A DNA stretch of 64,000 nt from Achromobacter animicus (GTDB lineage: Bacteria > Pseudomonadota > Gammaproteobacteria > Burkholderiales > Burkholderiaceae_B): assembly GCF_902859585.1 (NCBI RefSeq), contig NZ_CADIJM010000010.1, forward strand, positions 124,001 through 188,000. Direction: 5' to 3'. A program made the position numbers and the translations under genes. Under the pieces are notes generated by a model. It made no database searches. It had not been told where the DNA came from and saw nothing but the letters and a program-made list of their open reading frames with translations. Below are positions 8,724 to 15,447 of the stretch, one piece after another. The first letter of the stretch is position 1, and each line of letters starts with the position of its first letter.

Positions 8724-10211
8724 TCAATTTCGGCCGATTTCGTGACGCGGCGCAGCATCCGGTCCCGTTTGCAGGGTAAACACCAACGCCGCGCGCAGGC
8801 CCGGCTGCCCCACCCGGTTCTCGAGCACGAGCCGGGCGCCCAGGATTTCGGCGATGGTGCCCACGATCGCCAGGCCCAGGCCGGCCCCGGTGGTGTTCTT
8901 GCCTGCCGCGCCTCGCCGGAAGCGGACGCACGCCCGGGCAATGTCCTCGTCCGACATGCCCGGTCCGTCGTCTTCCACCAGTAGCCGGGCCTGGTCTGTG
9001 TCGGTCTCGATCCGGACGGTGACCACACCACCGGCGGACGCGTAGCGGATGGCGTTGTCGACCAGGTTACTGACCGCTTCCCGCAACAGCCACTCCGCCC
9101 CGCCGACGACAACCGGCCTGCAGTCCGCCTCCAGGCCGATGTCCAACTGCCGGCCTCGGGCATTGGGTAATTGGGTACGGATCACCCCGTCCGCGAGGTC
9201 CACCAGGTCCACCGATTCAGGCGCCAAACCACCTTCGGCCAGCGAAGCGTCTTTAGCGCGCGCCAGCGCGAGCATCTGGTTGGTGGTGCGTACGGCCCTG
9301 TCCAACCCCTCTTGCATCGCCAGAAGGGCTGTACGGACCTCCTGGGGGTCTGTTTCGCGCAGGGCATAGGCGGTCTGGGTCCGCAAAACGGACAAGGGCG
9401 TGCGCAATTGGTGCGACGCGTCGTCCAGGAACTGCGCCTGCACCCTCCCCAAGGCCGCAAATCGGGCCATGTGGAGGTTTACGGCCGCCACCAGGGGTAG
9501 GACCTCCCCCGGCATGTCGGACGCGCTGACGGGGCTTAAATCGTCCGCAGATCGGCCTTTGACTTCCTGACGCAGCCGCTCCAGGGGGCGAAGGGCCATG
9601 AAAACGCCCAGGATGATCACCAGGACGCTGATGAGGATCACGGCAAGGTCCCGCTCCACCGACCGCACCAAAACCTTGTGGAGGAACGCCTGACGGCTTT
9701 CCAGGCCCTCCGCGACCTGCACGATCACCCGGCCGCCCTGGTTCGCATACAGCGGCGGATCCATGGGCCGGGCCAATGCCGCCACCCGGACGGGCTGGCC
9801 CTGGTAGGTCGCGTAGAAAAACCGCGGCTCGCCCGACACGAGGGGCTGCTCCGGCAGAGGCAGCCCGGGATGGCCGATCTCGGCCAGCCCGTCTTCGGTT
9901 GCCACCCGGTAGAACACGCTGCCATTGGCCGTCAGCTCGAAAAACTCAAGCATCAGGTAGGGCTGCTCCATGGCTAATCCACCGCTGGCTGTGGATATGT
10001 TGTGGTCGATCGCGCGAAGCGCGCCGGCGAGAGACCGGTCGTAGGCATTGTCGACCTGGTTGCGCAGCTGGTGGTTGGACAGCCAGAGCGCACCCATCAT
10101 CACGAAGACGAGAGTCGGAATCAGCCACCAGAGCAACTGCGTTTTCAGCGTTCGGGCGCGTTTTTTCGCCGAAAAATCAACGCTGTTTTGCGGACTTCTA
10201 GTTGTCAACAA
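8724..10211 (-). CDS. tctE: Sensor histidine kinase, TctE type
   Basis: A 495-residue membrane kinase that probably senses external tricarboxylate and phosphorylates TctD. Helix 1 lies at about 26-45 and helix 2 at about 189-207, bracketing a periplasmic sensor domain. The phosphorylated histidine is H267 in the HisKA motif DDASHQLRTP. The ATPase has an N box with N386 in SNLVDNAIRY, G1 at DDGPGM (415-419) and G2 at GAGLGLAIV. The only plausible start is TTG at 10211: GGAG sits 5 bases before it and it overlaps the end of tctD by 14 bases, so translation is likely coupled. It is 118 bp upstream of tctC. Confidence 0.92.
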   Translation of the reverse strand: MLTTRSPQNSVDFSAKKRARTLKTQLLWWLIPTLVFVMMGALWLSNHQLRNQVDNAYDRSLAGALRAIDHNISTASGGLAMEQPYLMLEFFELTANGSVFYRVATEDGLAEIGHPGLPLPEQPLVSGEPRFFYATYQGQPVRVAALARPMDPPLYANQGGRVIVQVAEGLESRQAFLHKVLVRSVERDLAVILISVLVIILGVFMALRPLERLRQEVKGRSADDLSPVSASDMPGEVLPLVAAVNLHMARFAALGRVQAQFLDDASHQLRTPLSVLRTQTAYALRETDPQEVRTALLAMQEGLDRAVRTTNQMLALARAKDASLAEGGLAPESVDLVDLADGVIRTQLPNARGRQLDIGLEADCRPVVVGGAEWLLREAVSNLVDNAIRYASAGGVVTVRIETDTDQARLLVEDDGPGMSDEDIARACVRFRRGAAGKNTTGAGLGLAIVGTIAEILGARLVLENRVGQPGLRAALVFTLQTGPDAAPRHEIGRN

Positions 10212-10875
10212 GGTTCTCCAGGCAGTAGCCCATACCGCGCATGGTCACGATCTGCACACCGGTTTCCGCCAATTTTTTGCGCAATCGGTGAACCAGGACC
10301 TCGATGGCTTCCAGGTTGATGTCGGCATCGTCCGTGAGGATGCGGTCCAGGATCTGCTGCTTGTTGATGGGTTCGCCGCTTTTCTGGATCAGCACCCGAA
10401 GGACCGCATGTTCACGTGGGGATAACTGCAAAGGCTGTCCATTGACCGTGAATTTCTGCGCGGAAGTTTCAAAAACCAGGTTTCCCAGCGATAGGCGCGG
10501 ATGTTCGCGCCCGCGGCTGCGGCGAATCAGCGCAATCAATCGCGCTTCCAACTCTTCCACAACAAAGGGTTTCGGCAGGAAATCGTCCGCTCCCTCGTGA
10601 AGTGTTCCGATTCTCTCGGCCAGTGAATCGCGCGCGGTCAAGACCAGCACCGGCGTACGGTCGTCCCGCGCGCGAATCTTCGCCAGCAAAGTATGGCCAT
10701 CCATGCCGGGAAGTCCGAGATCCAGGATGACCGCATCGAAATCTTCGACGGCCAGCCTTCTTTCGGCGACAAGTCCGTCATCAGCCCATTCCACGACAAA
10801 GCCGGCATGTCTGGCCAGGCTTCTGGACAGCCAGCGGGCAAGTTCAGCTTCATCTTCGATCAGGAGGATACGCAT
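10198..10875 (-). CDS. tctD: Response regulator, OmpR/PhoB class, TctD type
   Basis: A 225-residue two-domain regulator. The receiver carries the acidic pocket IEDEAE (residues 6-11), the phosphorylated aspartate D52 in DLGLPGMDG, and the lysine of LPKPF. A winged-helix DNA-binding domain follows, with the typical LSPREHAVLRVLI start and EVLVHRLRKKL recognition helix. Partnered with TctE by overlap and order, it is expected to activate tctCBA. Transcription into tctE-tctCBA can be continuous, since all five genes point the same way. Confidence 0.92.
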   Translation of the reverse strand: MRILLIEDEAELARWLSRSLARHAGFVVEWADDGLVAERRLAVEDFDAVILDLGLPGMDGHTLLAKIRARDDRTPVLVLTARDSLAERIGTLHEGADDFLPKPFVVEELEARLIALIRRSRGREHPRLSLGNLVFETSAQKFTVNGQPLQLSPREHAVLRVLIQKSGEPINKQQILDRILTDDADINLEAIEVLVHRLRKKLAETGVQIVTMRGMGYCLENLVDN

Positions 10876-11364
10876 GGACGCAGTCCGGGGGGCGGTGGAT
10901 GGGCGAAATGGGAAAGCATGTTTGGCTTTTCCTTTTTTTTTCTTTATATAAAGACTAATGATTAATAAGGGCTGTGGATAACTACCTTAACCTTGAAAAC
11001 CTCTTTCTTTTCATTGCCTTGCGTCCGTTTTTGCTTGTGCAAGAACTCTGTGTGGGAAAAAAGCTGAAGTTGGACAAGATTTTGGACCGCGTCCGAAACC
11101 CCTGCTTGTTCAACTTGCCTCCACAACATGTGCACAAGCGCGCTACTTAGGAGTTATCCACAGGGCGTTTCTGGCAACTGGGTCCCGAGAAGCGCCCTTT
11201 TACCTCGGAAAACCGCCCTACGCCTACCCGGATTTTTGCCCTTGCAGCGCCCCAAAACGGGCCGCTACGCGGTGATCGGAATCGGGTATTCGAGGGGTGA
11301 CCTGGGCGGTTTGTTGACGGTGCGCTGAACAAAAAGTGAGCAGGATCCGCCGTAGAATCCGGCC
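10876..11364. other. Divergent intergenic region between tctD and the chloride channel gene
   Basis: 489 bp without a gene. It holds a pyrimidine-rich tract at 10925-10950, AT-rich sequence suited to the tctD promoter, and two exact DnaA boxes: TGTGGATAA at 10973-10981 and TTATCCACA at 11154-11162. No clear terminator or operator was identified. Confidence 0.5.
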
Positions 11365-12744
11365 ATGGATAGCGACTTGAAACTGCGCCGACCGGCCTGG
11401 GCCAGGCGGTTGAAACGCGGACTTTTGGCGGAAAATTTAGCCTTGACGTTGTGTGCGGCCGCGTTGATTGGCGCCCTGGGTGCGCTGGCAACGATGGTGT
11501 TTCGCGAACTGCTTGGCTGGATGCAATTGTTGGTAGGGGGCGGCGAGGTTCCCCACGGCATGGTGTCGCTCGCGCGTGGGCTGGACCCCTGGCAGCGGTT
11601 TCTGATGCCGGCGGCCGGGGGCGCGATCGCCGGCCTGATCCTGCAGGCTGCCACCCGATGGCTGCCCCGGCGGGGGGCAGCCGACTATATGGAAGCCATC
11701 TCGATCGGCCGTGGCGTCATCGGCTTTCGCCAGACGGTCGCGCGCAGCCTGTCCTCGATTTTTTCGATCGGATCCGGCGCATCGATCGGCCGCGAGGGAC
11801 CGATGGTGCAACTGGCGGCAATGTGTGCATCATTGACGGGCCGCTATCTGGTCTTGCCGCCTCGCCATCTCCGGCTGCTGGTGGCCTGCGGCGCGACGGC
11901 GGGCATCACCGCCGCATACAACGCGCCGATTGCCGGCGCGGTGTTCATTTCAGAGATTGTGTACGGCGTGATTTCAACCGCGACGCTGGTGCCCCTGGCC
12001 GTCGCGTCCGTGGTCGCCAACATCGTGACGCGGCAGGTGCTGCACTACGACGCGGTCTTCCAGATGCCGCATTTCGAGTTCGTGTCGGGGTGGGAAGTGA
12101 TCAACTACCTGGGACTTGGCCTGATTGCAGGTCTGGCCGCGCCCCAATTCCTGCGATTCCTGGACTTGTCTCGCGCGGCATTTCGCCGGTTGCCGTTTCC
12201 AATCTGGGCCAGGATGGCGGCAGGCGGACTGGTAGTCGGCGCGCTGTCTGTGATCGATCCCGCGGTGTGGGGCAACGGCTACAGCGTGGTGAACAGCATG
12301 CTGCATACGGATTGGGCGTGGCAGGCGGTAGCCGCACTGCTGTTGCTCAAGACATTGGCTACGGCGGCCAGTGTCGGGTCCGGCGCTCTAGGCGGAGTAT
12401 TCACGCCGACCTTGTTCGTGGGGGCGGCGCTGGGCGCCTTGTACGGGACTGCGCTGCAGGGCCTGTTTCCGACCGGCAGTTTGTCGGCGGTGTCCAGTTA
12501 TGCCGTCGTGGGAATGGGCGCGCTGCTGGCGGCCACCACGCATGCGCCGCTGATGTCGATCTTGATGATCTTCGAGATGACGTTGAGCTATGAAGTCATG
12601 TTGCCGTTGATGCTGGCGTGCATGACGGGGTACGTCATTGCGCAGCGCATCCGGCCGGAGTCCGTCTATGCGAAATCGCTGGCGAAAAACAGGATCGCCG
12701 CGCATTTGATGGCCAGAAAAGGCAGGCCGATAAATTATGAGTAA
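11365..12744 (+). CDS. clcB: ClC-family chloride channel or chloride/proton antiporter (ClcB-like)
   Basis: A 459-residue inner-membrane protein of the voltage-gated chloride channel family. The conserved anion-pathway motifs are present: GSGASIGREGP with the gating glutamate E144, and GGVFTPTLF. The first selectivity loop lacks the usual GSGIP and reads GAADYMEAI, as in ClcB-type rather than ClcA-type proteins. The start ATG at 11365 follows the AT-richer spacer from tctD, without a strong ribosome site. No CBS domains follow, so this is the short bacterial form. Bacterial members support extreme acid resistance or anion exchange. Confidence 0.88.
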   Translation: MDSDLKLRRPAWARRLKRGLLAENLALTLCAAALIGALGALATMVFRELLGWMQLLVGGGEVPHGMVSLARGLDPWQRFLMPAAGGAIAGLILQAATRWLPRRGAADYMEAISIGRGVIGFRQTVARSLSSIFSIGSGASIGREGPMVQLAAMCASLTGRYLVLPPRHLRLLVACGATAGITAAYNAPIAGAVFISEIVYGVISTATLVPLAVASVVANIVTRQVLHYDAVFQMPHFEFVSGWEVINYLGLGLIAGLAAPQFLRFLDLSRAAFRRLPFPIWARMAAGGLVVGALSVIDPAVWGNGYSVVNSMLHTDWAWQAVAALLLLKTLATAASVGSGALGGVFTPTLFVGAALGALYGTALQGLFPTGSLSAVSSYAVVGMGALLAATTHAPLMSILMIFEMTLSYEVMLPLMLACMTGYVIAQRIRPESVYAKSLAKNRIAAHLMARKGRPINYE

Positions 12745-12754
12745 AAGCTCATAT
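12738..12754. repeat. 17-bp intergenic repeat, copy 2
   Basis: TGAGTAAAAGCTCATAT, identical to 5390-5406. The TAA inside it is the stop codon of the chloride-channel gene. Confidence 0.6.
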
Positions 12755-12763
12755 TTTCGAATC

Positions 12764-12797
12764 GGCTCTTTGGATATTTGAGAGTTTTGCAAGAGCC
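12764..12797. terminator. Possible hairpin between convergent genes
   Basis: GGCTCTT (12764-12770) pairs with AAGAGCC (12791-12797) around a 20-base loop, in the spacer between the chloride channel and the oppositely oriented acetyltransferase. A weak candidate, with no strong T-run. Confidence 0.35.
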
Positions 12798-12799
12798 CA

Positions 12800-13273
12800 T
12801 TAATCAAGGGTCTTTTGCATGAAGACGCGCTTCAGTCCAATCTCCGTGGCGCGATGCGTTTCCACATAGCCGCGCCGCGTGTAGATGGCGATGTTCTCGG
12901 TCATCACTTCCTGGGTGTAAAGCCGAATGCGTGAAAATCCGGCGCGGCGCGCGGTGTCTTCGGCCCACTGCAGCAGCGTCCGGCCGTGGCCCTTGCCTTG
13001 CGCGGTTGGCGATACGGCGATGTTGTCCAGCAACATGCAGCTGTCGTCGGGTTCTGGAATCAGCACGATGAGGCCTTCGATGCCGTCTTCCGATTCCAGG
13101 ACGTGAACCACGCCTTGCGCGACGCGCGCCGGATAGTCGTCCAGCATGGGACCGGGCGTTGCGCCGTTGCGTCCGATGTAGGGGGTGTAAGCCTCGTGGA
13201 CGATGTGCTCGATGCGGGCGACATCAGCAGGCTTTGCGACGCGGATATGAAAAGGGGTGGCATTCGTATTCAT
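12800..13273 (-). CDS. GNAT-family N-acetyltransferase
   Basis: A 157-residue single-domain acyl-CoA-dependent acetyltransferase. The acetyl-CoA-binding motif A is clear: LLDNIAVSPTAQGKGHGRTLL with the Q-x-x-G-x-G/A-like QGKGHG pyrophosphate loop. Motif B follows, with IYTRRGYVE at the C-terminus. The substrate (amine, protein N-terminus or antibiotic) cannot be inferred. AGAGG upstream supports the ATG at 13273 over the longer frame. It is convergent with the chloride channel and follows the DUF6708 genes by 16 bp, but codon usage resembles the core genome rather than that module. Confidence 0.85.
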   Translation of the reverse strand: MNTNATPFHIRVAKPADVARIEHIVHEAYTPYIGRNGATPGPMLDDYPARVAQGVVHVLESEDGIEGLIVLIPEPDDSCMLLDNIAVSPTAQGKGHGRTLLQWAEDTARRAGFSRIRLYTQEVMTENIAIYTRRGYVETHRATEIGLKRVFMQKTLD

Positions 13274-13289
13274 GACGACGCGCCTCTGG

Positions 13290-14153
13290 TTATCTTCCCG
13301 ACGCAAAAGCGGTAGATGCAATCTGACCGGTCGAATCTAGCACGGAGTCCATGTCCGGCGCCGTACGAGATTCAAGATCCATCTCCGCGGGCCATTGGAC
13401 TCTGGGAGCCAGGCGCAAAGCGATGTTGTAGGGAGCGACGTCATTGGCATCACGAGGTTCGACACGATCTGGGTCGAGGCCATTAATGCCGTTTTGCATG
13501 TAGGCACACACGTATGCCCAGAGATTGGAGGTGTTCGCAGCGTCGGTGTTCAATTGGAAGCGTGCCACGACGTTGCTCGTGCCCGGGTCCACCACCGCGA
13601 TGGAGACGCCTTCTTTGATGATGAGCCCGCCGCCAGGCGTCGCGCCACGGACTTTCCATTTCTCCGCGCGCAGATTTTCCCAGTCATAGCTGGCGGTGGT
13701 CACGTATGCGCGCTCGAAGGGATTCCACCATACAGAATGGAAGTCATAGATGTATACCTTGCGGCGTAGTCGATTGAATCGAAGCGGAAGACCGCGGGGC
13801 GGGGAAACTTCGGCCCGATAGATAACCCATACTGCCCAGACACAGATGGCAATTGACATCGCAAAAAGCAGAAGAATGCCGACTTCAAGCACGCCCACTC
13901 CCGCCGATGTCAGCGCGTGGATAGTATTTGCGACCAGGCCTGAATGCTCGAGGAAGGACCAAGGGATAAGCAGTGAAAGAACGAAGGGAACACCGCGAAT
14001 ACTCGACGTATTCCGAGCAAATTCAACATACGTCTCATCCATATGAGCCGGCGCCTGCCAGAGCAGCATGGGAGCCTCATCTGGAGGATCATTGGGGCCT
14101 GGCAGATCGCGTTGCCAGCCGCCGCAGGGCGGGCTCAGTTGAGGTCTTGCCAT
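13290..14153 (-). CDS. DUF6708 membrane protein, copy A (candidate type VI immunity protein)
   Basis: A 287-residue protein with two hydrophobic segments (about 54-72 and 86-112) between a conserved N-terminal cytoplasmic part and a C-terminal domain containing IYDFHSVWWNPFERA and GGLIIKEGVSIAVVDPG. It resembles the DUF6708 family often found beside type VI effectors; immunity is inferred from position. It is a paralogue of copy B: N- and C-terminal parts are nearly identical, but the membrane part is not. Starting at 14153 aligns it with copy B and has AAAGGA at good spacing; longer frames read through a duplication scar. It has about 19 extra C-terminal residues compared with copy B. Confidence 0.72.
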   Translation of the reverse strand: MARPQLSPPCGGWQRDLPGPNDPPDEAPMLLWQAPAHMDETYVEFARNTSSIRGVPFVLSLLIPWSFLEHSGLVANTIHALTSAGVGVLEVGILLLFAMSIAICVWAVWVIYRAEVSPPRGLPLRFNRLRRKVYIYDFHSVWWNPFERAYVTTASYDWENLRAEKWKVRGATPGGGLIIKEGVSIAVVDPGTSNVVARFQLNTDAANTSNLWAYVCAYMQNGINGLDPDRVEPRDANDVAPYNIALRLAPRVQWPAEMDLESRTAPDMDSVLDSTGQIASTAFASGR

Positions 14154-14188
14154 CAGAGTTCCTTTGTGATTTCGATGGCGGAGAAGCT
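14154..14188 (-). pseudogene. Scar: last 11 codons of a second copy of the 116-codon gene
   Basis: Read leftward, the bases before copy A's ATG encode SFSAIEITKEL followed by a stop. This matches the end of the intact gene at 15097-15447, GFVAIEITEKL plus stop. Nothing similar precedes it. The 116-codon gene was therefore duplicated together with DUF6708 and then lost all but its tail. Confidence 0.75.
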
Positions 14189-14290
14189 TGAGTTCACCAA
14201 CGATTGCATCGGGGCTGTGGAGCCGCAGTAGGCCGGCTGGCGATCGGTCCCTTCTAGGAAGCAAATCCAGTCTTTGGGCCTCGACTGCGT

Positions 14291-15097
14291 TTATGGCGCC
14301 GTTCTTGATTCAAGGTCCATATCCGCGGGCCACTCGACTCTAGGGGCCAAGCGCAAGGCGATGTTGTACGGAGCGATGTCGTTGGCGTCACGCGGTTCGG
14401 CACGATCGGGGTCGAGGCCTTCGATGCCGTTCTGCATGTAGGCGCACACGTAGGCCCAAAAATTGGAGGTGTTCGCGGCGTCAGTATTCAAGTGGAAGCG
14501 TGTCACGACTGTGTTGGTACCCGGTTCCACCACCGCGATGGAGACGCCTTCCTTGATGATGAGTCCTCCGCCCGGAATCGCGCCGCGAACTTTCCACTTT
14601 TCCGCGCGCAGATCGTCCCAGTCATAACTTGCCTTGGTTACGTGCCCGCGATCGAATGGATTCCACCAGACTGAATGGAAGTCATAGACGTAAACCTTGC
14701 GGCGTAGACGATTGAAACGAAGCGGGAGATCCCGGGGCGGGGACACCTCGGAACGGTAGATAACATGAGCAGCCCAAGCGTTCAGGGAGAGTGTGCTCAC
14801 GTGCAGTAGGAAAATGCTTGCAACTTCAAGCGTGACATCCTCAGACGCCGCGCTTATCGCATAAATATCCCATCCAGCGAATACCAAGAGCAGGAGGAAC
14901 ATCAATCCGAGCAGCAGTGAAAGGAAAAAGCAAACACCGCGCAAACTCGACGTGTTCCGAGCGAACTCGACATACGTTTCATCCATGTGCGTTGGCGCCT
15001 GCCAGAGCAGCACGGGGGGCTCAATGAGTGGGTCATTGGGGCCGGGCAGATCACATTGCCATCCGGCGCAGGGGGGAGTTAGCTGTGGTCTCGCCAT
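14291..15097 (-). CDS. DUF6708 membrane protein, copy B (candidate type VI immunity protein)
   Basis: A 268-residue paralogue of the protein at 13290-14153. The N-terminus MARPQL and the MDETYVEFARNTSS stretch are shared. Then come two membrane segments (about 54-75 and 90-113) whose sequence differs strongly from copy A, then the conserved YDFHSVWWNPF domain. The ATG overlaps the stop of the upstream gene (TGATG at 15095-15099), so it is translationally coupled to the effector operon. That makes copy B the more likely cognate immunity protein. If so, it would sit in the inner membrane to block a membrane-acting toxin. Confidence 0.73.
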   Translation of the reverse strand: MARPQLTPPCAGWQCDLPGPNDPLIEPPVLLWQAPTHMDETYVEFARNTSSLRGVCFFLSLLLGLMFLLLLVFAGWDIYAISAASEDVTLEVASIFLLHVSTLSLNAWAAHVIYRSEVSPPRDLPLRFNRLRRKVYVYDFHSVWWNPFDRGHVTKASYDWDDLRAEKWKVRGAIPGGGLIIKEGVSIAVVEPGTNTVVTRFHLNTDAANTSNFWAYVCAYMQNGIEGLDPDRAEPRDANDIAPYNIALRLAPRVEWPADMDLESRTAP

Positions 15098-15447
15098 CAA
15101 AGTTTCTCCGTGATCTCGATGGCGACGAAGCCGGTGTCGTCGTTTTTATCCGGCCAGAATGCGACGGCAAATGTTGCCGATTTGATCTTGTTGATGGGAT
15201 CAAACCAGTATCGGCCGCTAAGAATTGGCCGGCCGGATGTTGGTTTCGTCTCGCTGACCAGCGTGTAATCCGGATGGTTCAGGGCAGAAGTTTGCATGGC
15301 ATGGGCGGTATCGTTGACTTGCCCACATGCCATGACGTGAGAAGACAGAGTAGGCTTACGTATGCCGTCGTGTGCGAGGCCAAAGCGCTCGGTGGTGAGG
15401 GTGAAGCGGTAGCGGGATCGTTCGGCATCGAAACCAGGTAATGTCAC
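15097..15447 (-). CDS. Unrecognised 116-residue protein between effector and immunity-like genes
   Basis: A 116-codon gene starting with GTG inside the effector stop (overlap GTGA) and ending 1 base into the next ATG. Both junctions argue that it is real and co-translated. The product has no signal peptide or membrane helix. It has a hydrophilic, partly aromatic sequence with YRFTLTTERFGLAHDG near the start and FVAIEITEKL at the end, probably a small soluble mixed alpha/beta domain. I do not recognise the family. Possible roles are a second immunity protein, an effector chaperone or an effector partner. A scar of a second copy at 14154-14188 shows it travels with DUF6708. Confidence 0.68.
   Translation of the reverse strand: MTLPGFDAERSRYRFTLTTERFGLAHDGIRKPTLSSHVMACGQVNDTAHAMQTSALNHPDYTLVSETKPTSGRPILSGRYWFDPINKIKSATFAVAFWPDKNDDTGFVAIEITEKL

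Noticed and set aside
9990-9999. TGTGGATAT as DnaA box (also at 26032 and 31212)
   Set aside because: Last base differs from TTATCCACA and all are in coding sequence; not counted among the exact boxes.
10409-10426. TGTTCACGTGGGG as a fifth parS
   Set aside because: One base short of the palindrome spacing and inside the tctD coding sequence.
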